Source: Monoplex corrugatus (taxonomy: Eukaryota > Mollusca > Gastropoda > Littorinimorpha > Ranellidae). Taken from it: a DNA stretch of 64,000 bases. Under the pieces are notes generated by a model. It worked only from the letters and a program-made list of their open reading frames with translations, did not search any database and was not told where the DNA came from. The position numbers and the translations under genes are program-made. Positions 1 to 11,604 of this stretch are shown in pieces. The stretch is from NCBI GenBank assembly GCA_030674185.1, contig CM060312.1:27263335-27327334 (forward strand), given 5' to 3'. Each line of letters starts with the position of its first letter. The stretch's first letter is position 1.

Positions 1-596
1 GCTTGGAGATGTGATGTCGATTTATCAATGGAGGACATTCGTTTTGTTTGTTTTTTTTAATGTCAGAAGTGTCAGTTATAGGGAAAGCTCACTGGGAACC
101 GAAACTAGGGTATGTTTACAGCAGTTATTTACCTTAGACCATTTGTGGCAATGTGAAACAAAGACAACAGTAGCCTTTTTTCAGCACTACCCGTGACATG
201 CGAATTTCGCAAATGGCGTCAAGGAAAGCATGGCGAACCTCACAATTTTGTAAATATTTTGTGCTCTGGAGCAACTGTATGCAAAAAGTGACAACCACCA
301 GTAATCTTGTAATTTTAAACATCCCTGGCATGGAAATTATGTTCTAGACTTCATCTAAAACTGTTTCACAGTGTGTGTTCATATCCATCAAAAAAAAAAA
401 AATTACCCCCTTTGGATACCTATTTGGATACCTCATCATTCACAAGTATGTGGAATACCATACATAAGGTAAGATTATTTGTAAAGATCTAATCCTGGTC
501 TTTTTGTATCACTTTACTTTGTTTGTCTACTTTATTTGGTTGTTTTTCTATATTTTTTTTAAAATGTGCTAAAAATCCTGCGAATTGAGGGGGCAG
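1..596. other. No gene seen at the left edge
   Basis: AT-rich sequence without a convincing coding segment. If the plus-strand exon at 597-672 is real, this stretch is the intron (or includes earlier exons) of a gene that begins left of the window. A pyrimidine-rich run at about 520-560 could serve as the polypyrimidine tract for that exon. Confidence 0.4.
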
Positions 597-672
597 AATG
601 ACCCTGAAGACTGCGACTCGATTGAGTTAACCGAGCCACTTGTCACTGACACATTTTCTGATGAAAGTCTTG
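597..672 (+). CDS. Candidate internal coding exon of an unidentified plus-strand gene
   Basis: A 76-nt segment is preceded by an AG acceptor (gggggcag) and followed by a strong donor (gtaagag). Only one frame is open; it encodes an acidic peptide beginning NDPEDCDSIELTEP and ending SDESL plus one extra base. The exon thus ends in phase 1, which fits the phase-1 start of the candidate exon at 5774 and gives Asp at the junction. The gene would start left of the window and run antisense through the RD3 introns. The product is not recognised. The exon is short, so chance is possible. Confidence 0.4.
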
Positions 673-1844
673 GTAAGAGATCAAAATGCTGCCAACTCAG
701 TCATTAAGTACAAAAGGCAACAAAAATTTTTTACTGTATATATAACAGTCATACAGTTTTAGACCCAAAATCACATTCAGATCTGCTGATAAATACTGAA
801 GACAAGTTGATCTTCTGATAAGTACAGGAGATATGGTAAATCTGCTGACACACAATCATATTTACCACTAAATGGAATGCAAAACAATTCATACTGTACT
901 GCTACTTATTTGAAATTTAACAAAACATTTTCAATCCTGTCTCCAATCTGTTTTTTTCTAAACATCCTGTACACATACATACTTCACAAACTGATTTTAT
1001 GAAACCACAATGACAAAAGACAAGTAAAATAATCTGACCAACATTAACTATAAATATAATAATCAATACTTATGCTGCAAATAAAAAAACAATTGCACAT
1101 GTAACATGACTAGTACATAAGCAATGGCAGCATTAAAGTTCCATGAAAGTTAAAACAACCTTTTCCCACAAAAAAAATTCGTCTGTTCATTTATCTGTTA
1201 TTAGAAGATTGCATGCTTGTCTCACTCTTTAGTTAAAATAGACATTCCTCTCTTTTCTCCTGACTGCAAATGCAAAATGTCCCAACCTACCTATCTACCT
1301 CAAAACGTTTAGTGTGCATGTACATGTTTTGTGCATTTCTGCATCAAAACAAGGTTTCCAGGGGTAAACTACATGCAATTTGTTTTTTCAGGGGAGTGTT
1401 TAAGCACACATCCCCACCTACTCCCACACCCTCATGTATGTGTGTGTGTGCGTGCACATGTGATTGTGTACGCATATATGCATGTGTGCTTGTGTGTGTG
1501 TGTGAGTGTGTGTATGCATGTACCATATGCTTGCATGCAAACATGCAAGTGTGTTCTGTTTTGTTCTCTGTGTGGGCAATCTTTTTGAGTGTTTCACTTT
1601 TGATTTTTCTACTAATGTGTGAGCAATTCATTTGCTGCTGTAGTTGAGTGCATTCAGCAAACTGGGCCCTGGTTAGTCATCTCATCAGGACAAATGTTCA
1701 GACCACCATTTAGGGTCTACTGCAGATGAGACAGGCAGAGCAAAATCCCAGTCTGTACCAGACTTGTAGGCGAAGCAAAATCCCTGTCCATTGCTCAGGG
1801 CCACTCACTTCAAGGCAATCAGTTAGCACTGGGTTAGTGCTATT

Positions 1845-3443
1845 CTATACAGGATAAGCTCCTGTGTCTCCATCCCCAACACACACAGCCGGCCCATCAT
1901 TAACAGGCACTGTGAAATTGGGCATGCTGAAGGCTCGAGCTGTGCGAGAAGCATTTTCAGACTGCATCTCTATGTCATTGTCATCCAGGCTATCATGGGT
2001 GGGCCCCACACGTGTCGCAGATTTGATCTTGAGGTTGGCCAGACTCTGAGCTCGTTGAGTCACCCATGTGGACAATCCAGAAGCAGTAGAATGTGACCTG
2101 GGCCTCTGCTCTAAAACCTGGCACAATGGACAATGAAAATTATCATTTAATTTTTCAACAGCTATTGACTGAAACCTGTTTTTCAAACCTGCCATCATTT
2201 GATACTTGACTGACATGCCCAAAGCTAGCGATGAATTTACAAGAATCAAAATCAGCATGTCAAAAAAACCACACCAAAAAACAACAAAAAAAACCCCTAT
2301 AATTTTCAGTTTAGAAATTTACATTTCATAGCTTGTCATGCAAGATCTTTGAATGGTTCAAAATAATAGCACAGCCGCAAATGATAATGAAGGAAACATG
2401 ACAACATGCCTATTATCATATATACAATTCAACCAACATTTCTGTGTGGTTCAAAATAATAGCACAGCAGCAAATGATAATGAAGGAAACATGACAACAT
2501 GCCTATTATCATATATACAATTCAACCATGATTTCTGTGTGGTTCAAAATAATAGCACAGCAGCAAATGATAATGAAGGAACATGACAACATGCCTATTA
2601 TCATATATACAATTCAACCAACATTCTGTGTGGTTCAAAATAATAACAGAGCAGCAAATGATGATGAAGGAAATGTACCATTCAAAGGGGCACCTGAAAA
2701 CAAGCTGCTGTCAAAAAGTCAATTATTTCAACATATGAATTTCTCTGGGTCAAAATGACTTTGAAAAGGCTAAGCTCATACTCACTCAGCACTATTACTG
2801 AAACCTGTTAATCACCATAACAATAACATACAACAGGCAGATCCAACCAATAAACAGATAACAGATAATCAACTACAGATAACTCCAGATGTTGATGTAT
2901 CAACATGTTCAGCATTTTCCCTCCGTGACTCCTTTACCAGGCACTTTCCAGGAACATGAAAACACAAAGTGCACATCCACACCTATACAAGTATAATGAA
3001 AATCCAAGTCATATCCATTTAAAGAATACTAGAAAATAGACTGCAATCAACCCAAGTTCAAAGTTGGGATTAAAATGAGTTGAAAATATGAAGAAAAAAA
3101 AAGAAAAAAAAGAAACCAACAATTCTAAACCACTGAGATGAATTTAAAATATAAATAAGAAATTAAAAGAAACCAGATTAACATCGTATAAACCTGTGCA
3201 CTTGTGACTAAGCGTTGCTGCTGACGCAAGTAAATATCAATTAAATTAAATGAAAATCTAGCAACAATCCAGATCCCTGGCATGGATGGGTATAAAGGAA
3301 GACAAGGCACATGATTGTGGAAAAAGAAAGCTCAGAGGAATGCAGAATGAGAGGAAGTGGGGGGGGGGGGGGGGGTGCACAGAGGAAAACAGAGAAAGGG
3401 TGTGTGTGTGTGTGTTAAGAGAGGGAGAAGAGAGAGGAGAGGA

Positions 3444-3539
<96 letters not shown>

Positions 3540-6500
3540 GAGACAAACAGACAGATACAGAGACAGAGACAGACAGAGGTAGAGAGACAAGAGAGGAGAG
3601 ATCTGAAAGACAGGAAAGACAAACGGTTTAACTGTATGGCCATAGCCCCAAGAATTTGATGAACACGGCTTAAAAAATACACATGAATAAAAACAAGACA
3701 TGTATACTTACAATACATAAAACACTTATAACTGATTAAGTGATAGCAAATTCTTGATTTTTTTAAAACAATAGATACAGAAATATGGCAAATTTCTTAA
3801 CAGTATTTTTGTTGTCTGAAAATAATAGCATAAATATTAAATTAGGCTGACTCAAGTACTAGCTATAAATAAACTGTTTCCATTGCATTTGAAAGACTGG
3901 ACACTTTAACCCTTTCGCATTTGCACTGCTAGATGTAAAGCTAGCTCCTAGTATTCGATTCGAATGTAGCACAGCGTCAGTACAAAGTCTTTCAGTAGTG
4001 AATGGAAAGTTCCTTGCATCCCAGAATGCTCGTACTATTTTTTAGAACATTCAACGCGAGACTGACCAAGATTCTAACCACATGCGCGATAAGACAGCAA
4101 GGCCAGTAGTGATGGAAATTCCCCACACATGTGCCGGAAAAGGTCCGGCGATCTCAACCGCTACGAACGGATTGGCACATTCTTCCGCAGGGCGGTTACC
4201 GGCTTTGTGAACAGCTAAGGGTTAAACAAAAGAGGACTTTATCTTCAATAGCAACATGACACAATGGACATAAAGCATCAACAAATGTTTATGGGCTACT
4301 GGATCATTACGTGTGTTGACATTAAACAGATTGCCAAATGTAAGTTTTACAAGCATGCTACATACTGTTTAACTGATATCAAACGAAAGATACTGGGCCT
4401 GACCACAGCTTGCTTTAAATGTTGTTATAAAGTCAAATTTATTTTACTTTATTGTGCCATTACTGCCATCTACAATCTATAGGACGTTTCTGACAACACT
4501 GGAGGAACAATGGTTGTGACTGAACTCCTCCCCTTTCTCAGACAAATCCAAATGACGTTAATCTAATTTTAGTAATCCATTTATTATGTTGTTTATTTAA
4601 ATAAAATCTATATGCCACAAGAGGCAACTTACTCATTTCCATTCTTCTACATGTTAATATATGACTGACTGATCGAATAGCAGCAGTTTATTATAAACAC
4701 TGGAAATTTTATCTTCCATCATTATGTAATTTTTCATATCATTTGGTGTTCTTCAGACAAAGAGAGACAGAGACAGAGACATGTACATGCGCAAAGAAAC
4801 AAAAGTACTGATAGAAGAAACAAACCTGGATTACACAAGCGCGCATGACGCGAGCAAGCTCTTCCACACGAGGTTCTCTCAAGACAGCATCCCTGAAGAG
4901 TGATACCACTCTGGAGCATTCACTCACCTTCAGCTGAGCACAGAATGACACATCAATTAAACATTAGTTAAGGGGTGGGAGGGAGAGAGAAAGAGAGACA
5001 GACACAGACACAGAGAGAGAGAAAAAGAGAGAGACACACACACACACACACACACACAGACAGACGAAGACAGACAGACAGAAAAGAGAGAGAGATAACG
5101 ATAACACTCTAATAAATAAAGTCATGGTAGCATTCACCATTTAAGTGCACTTCTGGCATTAATAAGACCTCAGAACAGACTATCTGTGCCAGTTTTACAG
5201 AAAACAGAACTCAGAAATGAGAGATCAGATTACTTTCAAGATAGGTTGACTCTGTCCATTGAGCTATAGGCTCTGTTTGATATTGACCTGTTTTTTTTTG
5301 TAATCTAGTAAATCTGTTTCTTTGTTGTCTTTAATACATCAATGAGAAAAGCCAGTTGGATGAAAATTTGCACCAGTCTTGTTTCAACAATCAAATACTT
5401 ATTCTCATTCTCTTTTTCTCTGTTCTGCAAGTTTTTCAGTTAATAATGGAAGTGATCCTGCTATTATCAATTAACAATAGTCATGATTCTGCTATTATTA
5501 GTCACTGCTATGTACATCCAGCTGCGTTCGCTGCATAGACAAAGAGTGGCGTTCACTGGATTAGTATGTGTATATTGGAATCATGTGTATCAATGTAACC
5601 AAGTAGTAGACCTGTGTAATGCCTATGAAAATTGGACATGATTTTTGTTAGTTCTTTTCTGGTGCTGGGAGGTCAGTTTGATGTAGCTTACAGCCACATA
5701 TTAATAGTATGTCAGGCAATGGTTGTTGTTACTTATTGCATATGGAGCTTATGAGTGCTCTTTATATTTTCAGATTTAGGCGAAAAGCTTTTCACTTCTA
5801 CTGACATGATTTCGTGTGGACTACTGGATGCAGCCATATATATACTTTAGAGCCAGTGACCAACTGGGCTAACAAGATGGACAGCGCCAACTCCTCCTAT
5901 CCTCTTCCTGCTGATCAGAAAGTGACCAAGTGGCAGCCTACACTTGTTCTACAGATAAGTGAACTGTGCAGATTCCTGTCAGAAGTGGTTGCATTCCAAC
6001 CAATTAACAATACCAAAAGAGTGTGTGATTCTCCTCTCTTAAAGGAACAAATTTATTGTTTGACAAAACATTTCTTGCTGTGCATGTTCAAAAATGATGT
6101 GCAAGAACTTAGTGTGACAGTTCTTCCAGTATTTGTTAAGTTATAAATCCATAAGATTAATGAAGCTAATATTGAGAAAAAATAATGATTTAGAGGCTTA
6201 ATATTATTAACAATGAAAAGTTAAAATCTGCCTTGTTTCAATTTCTTTATTTGAAAGAATCAAGCTCAGTGAGTGTTGAACCTCCAAACCTATTACGCTT
6301 TAACAGTAACAAACGATGATGATGTAACAATATGGTTAGAACACTACACTGATGACACTTATTGTTATTTCTGTTTAAAGCCCAGTTGACAGCGTAGAGC
6401 CTATCAGGGTTATAATTGTTTCAAAACATACACAATACTTCAACAGGAAAAAAAAGAAAAGAAAATTCAGTACACATATCAATACAATGTGCACATAATC

Positions 6501-8432
6501 TAAGGAGATGCCCTGGTGCAGACCACTCCATCCAACAGGAGATTTTAAAAACATGCCTGAATATAATTTTAAACATAACTAAGGACACTAAAACATTTAT
6601 CAAAACAGACCTAAATTACCTAAAATTGCTGCCGCATCTCATTTCCCTAGAGCCAAAAAAGCACTTAATACATGCACCCAATTATCAATCCTTAGAGAAA
6701 ACATTACGACTTTATCACACACATACAGGTGAATAGACCAGCATGGCAGAAAATAATTGGAAGAAATGACAGAAAGCAAAGAAGCAAGGCAGAAACAAAG
6801 ATACTGACAAAAAAGAGGAAATTTCTAGCACAGCATTTCCAGAAGATGTGGATACCATTTATACTGAAAGAGCCCCCGGCATCCCCACAGGGAAACTGAT
6901 GACAGTTATTGTAGATTCAACTCCCATGTGGATTACTGATTTATGCAGGCTGGCTGGCTCAGCTGATTGTGCCACAGACTCAAAATCTGATATCTCAAGT
7001 TCAAATCCAGCCAGCAACATAAATCCTGGACTGTTTACTACCCATCTGAATATTCAATGCTTCAGTAAATCTGATGATGTCAGCTTATACAGGTACCCCC
7101 TGCCTCTTATCTCTCTCATTTCAAGATTTTTACCAGGGCATAAAGTTTTGCATAGGCTTTAGGTATGTGCTGGACAACTGCTGGCAGAATCGGCTGAATA
7201 TGTATGGAACTGACAGAGTGCAATTAATCCCTCTTGAACAAGTTTAAGTTTAATTAGATCTGTGATCTCTGCATCTCACCTTGTCTGAACAAGAATACCC
7301 CTACATGGGATGAAAAGTTTATGACAAAAGAAACTGTGTTATACCCCTACATGGGATGAAAAGTTTATGATAAAAGAAAGTGTGTTCAGTTCAGTATGTC
7401 GTGGACAAAGCTAACTAGTAACAGTAACAAAAACTTACTAAGATGGAAGTGAACTTCAAACTTCAAAACACTTTACTTCTGAAGGGCAGTATCATCAGAA
7501 CCCACTGGACCTGTCTTTGGCACGTCCTTACTACTACTATATACTACACTACACTACACAGATAATCATAATGTAAGCATAAAGATATACAAAGTTACAT
7601 GAATTACTTAAAAATAAACAAATAAATAAAGATGAATAGTAAAAAATCTGAATTACAAACATACAAAGGAAAGGATTCATGATGAAGGAGTGGTTGTAAT
7701 GACAATGATATATCACTTTTCAATGGCAGAAGTTATTAGCTGAAAGCCTTTTTCAAATGTGCCAATACTTATCTACATATATGCCTAAAACTAAACTACT
7801 GAAAAAGAAATATACCATAAAATCAATAATATGAGATAATACACAAGGAAATGAAAGAGTAACAGCATTTGTTGTCATTTGAGACAGAATGAGAGATGTA
7901 GGTAGGAAAATAGTAACTAATGTGTGCATGAATGAGAGAGACAGAGACAGACAGAGGGAAGGAAGGAGTGAGAAGAGGACAGAGAGAGAAAGAGAGGGAA
8001 AGAGAGAAAATAAGAGAACATGAAAACTTTCTAATTACTATTATGATATACTGTTAATATTAAATGCAAACAAAACAGGATGAAAAGAAGAGAGCTGAAT
8101 AGACAGGCTGTTTGGGATCAACTGTTTCTAAACCAGAACATACTGACAGATTCTAAACCACAGCATACCTTCAGACACATTTCTTCCAGCTCTAGCCTTT
8201 CCAGCTGTGGAACTTTGTATGCCTTAGGGGCTGTGGTGACCAGCCAGCTGTAATCCACGCCCGTCTTCATCTTCTGTTCCTCTCGTTTTCGCTGCTGAAA
8301 TAACCGGTCCAATTCTTGCACATGGAAGTCCAGCTCTGCCAACAAAGAGTCGGCCACGGCCATGTGCTCATCTCGGCTGGTCAGCCTTGACGCATCGCCA
8401 CCTCGCCGCCACACGGATCGAAGCCCGTCCAT
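1845..8432 (-). CDS. RD3: RD3 (retinal degeneration 3) family protein
   Basis: Three coding exons were traced on the minus strand: 8432-8169 (88 codons from ATG), 4933-4826 (36 codons) and 2117-1845 (90 codons plus TAG). All join in phase 0 at GT..AG borders. Exon 1 has the RD3 hallmark TGVDYSWL followed by an LERLELEEMCLK segment; exon 2 has VVSLFRDAVLREP, like the LFRSVL segment of vertebrate RD3; the last exon ends with RAFSMPNFTVP, matching the conserved C-terminal SMPEF-type motif. In vertebrates RD3 binds and inhibits retinal guanylate cyclases and helps their traffic. The segment between exons 1 and 2, corresponding to the HPSYCGP...RFRQLL part of human RD3 (about 24 residues), was not found in the 4934-8168 intron. 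An ATG lies two bases inside the first exon, just after an acceptor, so a 5' non-coding exon is likely upstream. Family assignment is firm; RD3 versus RD3-like is not resolved. Confidence 0.85.
2355..2675. repeat. 93-bp tandem repeat, about 3.5 copies
   Basis: Copies start with ggttcaaaataat at 2355, 2448, 2541 and 2632, giving periods of 93, 93 and 91 bp; the fourth copy is partial. The array lies in the last intron of the RD3 gene, just beyond its terminal exon. The open frame across it is a by-product of the repeat and not a gene. Confidence 0.9.
3355..3600. repeat. Compound G-run, (GT)n, (GA)n, (GACA)n microsatellite
   Basis: A run of about 19 G is followed by (GT)n near 3402-3480, (GA)n near 3479-3522 and GACA/GAGACA repeats to 3600. 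Frames open on both strands are low-complexity and not coding. Lies in an RD3 intron. Confidence 0.9.
3906..4225. mobile_element. TTAA-flanked MITE-like element (piggyBac-type ends)
   Basis: The segment starts TTAA-CCCTTTCGC and ends CTAAGGG-TTAA, so both borders carry TTAA, the target site duplicated by piggyBac-type elements, followed by CCCTT termini in inverted orientation. The interior is about 312 bp, GC-richer than its surroundings, and has no open frame. The terminal repeat is short (about 10 bp), so the family assignment is inference. Inserted in an RD3 intron. Confidence 0.6.
5320..5395 (+). repeat. Dispersed retroelement tail, copy 1
   Basis: Contains gaaaagccagttggatgaaaattt followed by a cagtcttgtttc run (in pieces over 5345-5385). 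It aligns with copies at about 15640-15740 and 54551-54650. The closing 'ACAAAGGCCAGTTGG..GAAAATTT' plus CTTGT runs look like the 3' end of a retroelement of Penelope or related type. Family is inferred. Confidence 0.5.
5774..6146 (+). CDS. Candidate terminal exon of an unidentified plus-strand gene
   Basis: An acceptor (tattttcag) at 5773 is followed in phase 1 by DLGEKLFTSTDMISCG and LLDAAIY. The frame then breaks inside the run tatatata near 5831-5838. Reading continues in the next frame as TLEPVTNWANKMDSANSSYP through ISELCRFLSEVV to the TAA at 6144. The second part is 3' of the break and would make a helical, Cys/Leu-rich C-terminus. Neither part is recognised. The acceptor phase matches the donor phase of the exon at 597-672, supporting one gene. 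The break may be a sequence error in the AT run, or the segment may be decayed. Confidence 0.4.
6363..6892. repeat. About 530-bp interspersed repeat, copy A
   Basis: Aligns over its length, with small gaps, to 53641-54160 in the same orientation. Shared landmarks in order: 'gacagcgta.agcctatcagggt', an A/G-rich run, 'agtacacatatcaat', 'ccacatatc'-like segments, 'agagccaaaaa.gca', 'gacagaaagcaaag' and 'aagagccc.ggcatcc'. Open frames in it are not conserved between the copies as proteins, so it is treated as a non-coding mobile repeat. Confidence 0.75.
6945..7020 (+). mobile_element. tRNA-derived SINE head
   Basis: Contains an A-box-like GGCTGGCTCAGCTGATT and, about 45 bp later, a B-box-like AAGTTCAAATCC. 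The part GACTCAAAATCTGATATCTC is closely matched in inverted orientation at about 55025-55050 within another SINE copy. This is a polymerase III promoter-like retroelement head, not a functional tRNA, because no cloverleaf can be closed. Confidence 0.55.
7296..7387. repeat. 46-bp direct duplication
   Basis: Two adjacent copies of a 46-bp unit start at 7296 and 7342 (tacccctacatgggatgaaa...), with only a few differences. Recent local duplication within an RD3 intron. Confidence 0.85.
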
Positions 8433-8529
8433 TGCTGAGCTGTTCAAAAAGATTTAATATGCATAATTTGTACAATACAACTTCATAAATTAAATAAATG
8501 TAAAAGAAAATAGTATGCTATGCACATGG

Positions 8530-8532
<3 letters not shown>

Positions 8533-8618
<86 letters not shown>
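8533..8618. repeat. (TA)n microsatellite, about 86 bp
   Basis: Near-perfect alternating AT with one interruption (attata) at its middle. It lies about 100 bp upstream of the RD3 start codon on the minus strand. Confidence 0.95.
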
Positions 8619-8621
<3 letters not shown>

Positions 8622-10080
8622 GTTTCCCAAACTGAAGACATGAAATCTGCCCCTGTCAGCTAAACAAGCAGAGATGTACACATTCTATATCAAATTAAAA
8701 GCAAAAATGTTTACATCAATTTATGGGAAAAGTCACTGGCTCACACCTGACTTATCTGTACTGACTGTGACAAAAACATAGTAAGACAAAAGCTTCAACT
8801 GTCTGGACAAGAGACAATAAGCTGCCTGACTATACAATATTGATCGCGACAGACCAAGACACAATCACTACCTCATAAGATGACTGTGCTGTATTGATTG
8901 CAAAGGTCTCCACACTGGCCAAGCTGTGGTAAATTACAGTATACAGGGGGCCTTGGGTTTGCTGGTGCCAGCAATCAACCATCCATTCAGACCCACCCCC
9001 CACCCCTACCCCCAGCTCAGATAAACTATCATAAATATATGGATTGAAGTTCTTGTTTAACAAGATTATCTGGCAGCTCCACAGGTAGAATTAATAGTAC
9101 ACTTATTTATACAAAACTGATTTTAAGCTTCATTTTACTTAGCAGAAAGCATACCACATTTCATTTCTTACAATGATTTTATTACAGTATTATTTGTGCA
9201 CAGATTCATTTATTCCTTATCATATGATTATAAACTGTTTCTGACATTGACAGAGTACTTACCTATGGCCGCTTACTCTCAATATCATCGGTCATTAAAA
9301 AATAAGCTATTCAAACACAGTACTGATTTTGCAGCTGGCAATGAATGAATATATTTTGTTTTGTTAATACAACATATATCACATGGCAATACAACATGTA
9401 TGATCATGATTATACAGAATGTTCACAACTCCTGATATGAGTATGAATTACAATCTAGGACTAAGAACAAGAAGAAACAATAGAAAAAAATAGTGCACCG
9501 GAAAAAATGTTAACTATCATTCAATATCAGAAAGTTTCAACAAATTTCCACACACACACACACAATCTCTTACACACACACACACACTGTTACACACACA
9601 CAATTCATACAATCAGTTACAAACACACACATACACACACACAATCTCTTACACACACACACAATTCACACAATCATTTACACACACACAATTCATACTA
9701 TCAGAAGAAACAAAATTAAATACAGAATCAAACGAATTAAGTTATGGCAAATTTGAAGTAAAATAACAAAGACCAACATATCTAACATGAACAACTTGAT
9801 TTGACAGAACAATACGAAACATTTGTTACATGCAGTTCAAAAAGACAACCAAAAACAGAACATGCATGCCAATACCACTTACGACACTCTTACGATTTGG
9901 CCACATTTTTTACAACACTGCCCCATCCACGGCAATAATTTTGAGCTGCAGACCAAAGATGTGCAAACCACTTCCGTTCATAGATAATGTTACACTAACA
10001 TCATTCATAAAACATCAAGTGCATATGAATTAACTACTGCCATATTGCTGCCATTGTACAAGTTCAAAAGTGTCCTACTC

Positions 10081-10290
10081 ATCATCATCATCATGTGCCC
10101 TGCCACATGGCGTTGGTGATCATGGCCTGCTATATGAATCTGTCCTTTGTCGCTGCAAGTACTTATACCACCCTGTCTGTCTTCATCCTCTGTGCAAGTC
10201 TGTCTAATATTTTCTCCCTGGGTCTGCCTGGTGCTCTTTCTCCCTCCAGCCTTCCTGTGGTGACAAGTTGCTCTAATTTCTCTAGCGTCC
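10081..10290 (-). mobile_element. 3' end of an RTE-like LINE, decayed
   Basis: Read on the minus strand, the segment encodes LVTTGRLEGERAPGRPREK followed by ILDRLAQRMKTD. This is the basic G-R-P-R segment typical of the end of endonuclease/reverse-transcriptase LINE proteins (compare GGRRRGRQRKRW in the element at 19796). It then runs through stops to a (GAT)n tail at 10081-10093. The same CGCCATGTGGCAGGGCA-to-(ATG)n ending recurs at 50537-50575. Confidence 0.65.
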
Positions 10291-11529
10291 AACTAGCATC
10301 CCCTTCTTACACATTTTTTTCTCCACGTCCAATCAACTGACTAGTGGTCTGGTATTAACCCTTCCGATATGAGCATGATTACCCATGTCCTACATTCAAT
10401 ACACATTCAAAAAGCATAGTACTACATTAAAAGCACTGATGATAGCAGAAGTTTTGTCCATCGTTAAATTCTGTATAAAAAATTATAGGCACAAACTGCT
10501 TTAGTTTTAAAAGAAAAAATAAAGGAAAATGCTCATACGAATAGAACTGAGATCAATTAACACCACATACTGTGTTAAAAGACAAGAGAAAAATGGGGCT
10601 TTCTATGACAGACATGGCTCCACAAGGGGAAGCATCCATCTTTGACACACGGAAAAATCATTACCCGGACCAAAAAAATATACAATAAAATTATTTTAAA
10701 AATTAATAAAAACAAACAAACAAACAACACATACACACACACACACCCCATACACACTGGAACAAAGAAATAAACAAAAAAATATACTTCAATATGGCAT
10801 GTACGTTAATCGTTATTTCTTGATCCTTAAAAAAATAAAAAGGACAACAACAAAAATGGAAAAAGGGGTTGGTGGTAGAGAAAATTTGAAATCACACACA
10901 GACTCTCTGAAGGCTTTATTCTGCTAGGGCATGCTTTCACAAGACTGTATTTCTATTTTACATGCCCCATGAAAAGCACACACGCACATGCACACGCGCA
11001 CACACACACACACACACACACGTTTATTTATCAAAATTCATATGCTGAATGAATATGTGAAATGCCAATCTGAATGAATACATGAAATGCCAATCAAATG
11101 AGATGTATGAATCAAAATATAACTGAGAGAGATGCCCAAACCAGCTCCAATGCAGAGATCAATGCGCTATAGGCTAGAACTACACAGTTGACTCTCATCC
11201 ACTTCATGGATGCATCACTGAGGGTGTTACTCAAACATTCTGACCAAAACTGCACATATCTGTATTTCTCAGGCCTGGTTGACGTAAGTGTATATAATAT
11301 GAAGAGAAGCAGTAGAGTTCAACCCTGTCACGTAGAAATGGACAGAAATGCAGAAGTGAATATATAAACAAGCTGCATAACACAATCTCTGGTTTAAAAA
11401 CAAATGTCTGATTGATATTAGAAAACATTCCCCTCCCACATACAGTGTACTGACGCAAAAACATATATCAAAAGGAAAAAAGAAATGAAACAGAACTCAT
11501 CAGACAAGATAGGGCAGATGGTGAAGTGA

Positions 11530-11602
<73 letters not shown>
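11530..11602. repeat. (GT)n microsatellite, about 72 bp
   Basis: Perfect GT run; the translated poly-TH and poly-VC frames are artefacts. Confidence 0.97.

Positions 11603-11604
<2 letters not shown>

Noticed and set aside
1270..1647. 125-codon plus-strand open frame
   Set aside because: Built on a GT/GCAT-rich stretch giving Cys/Val repeats; no domain, and the minus-strand frame is equally open.
3258..3701. Overlapping frames of 100-147 codons on both strands
   Set aside because: Pure microsatellite translation (Ser/Leu, His/Thr, Arg/Glu repeats).
6416..6736. 106-codon plus-strand frame
   Set aside because: Lies wholly inside the interspersed repeat; the sister copy at 53641 does not keep the frame.
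10352..10366. Another TTAACCCTT end of a MITE
   Set aside because: Only one end was found; no inverted partner with TTAA within about 1 kb.
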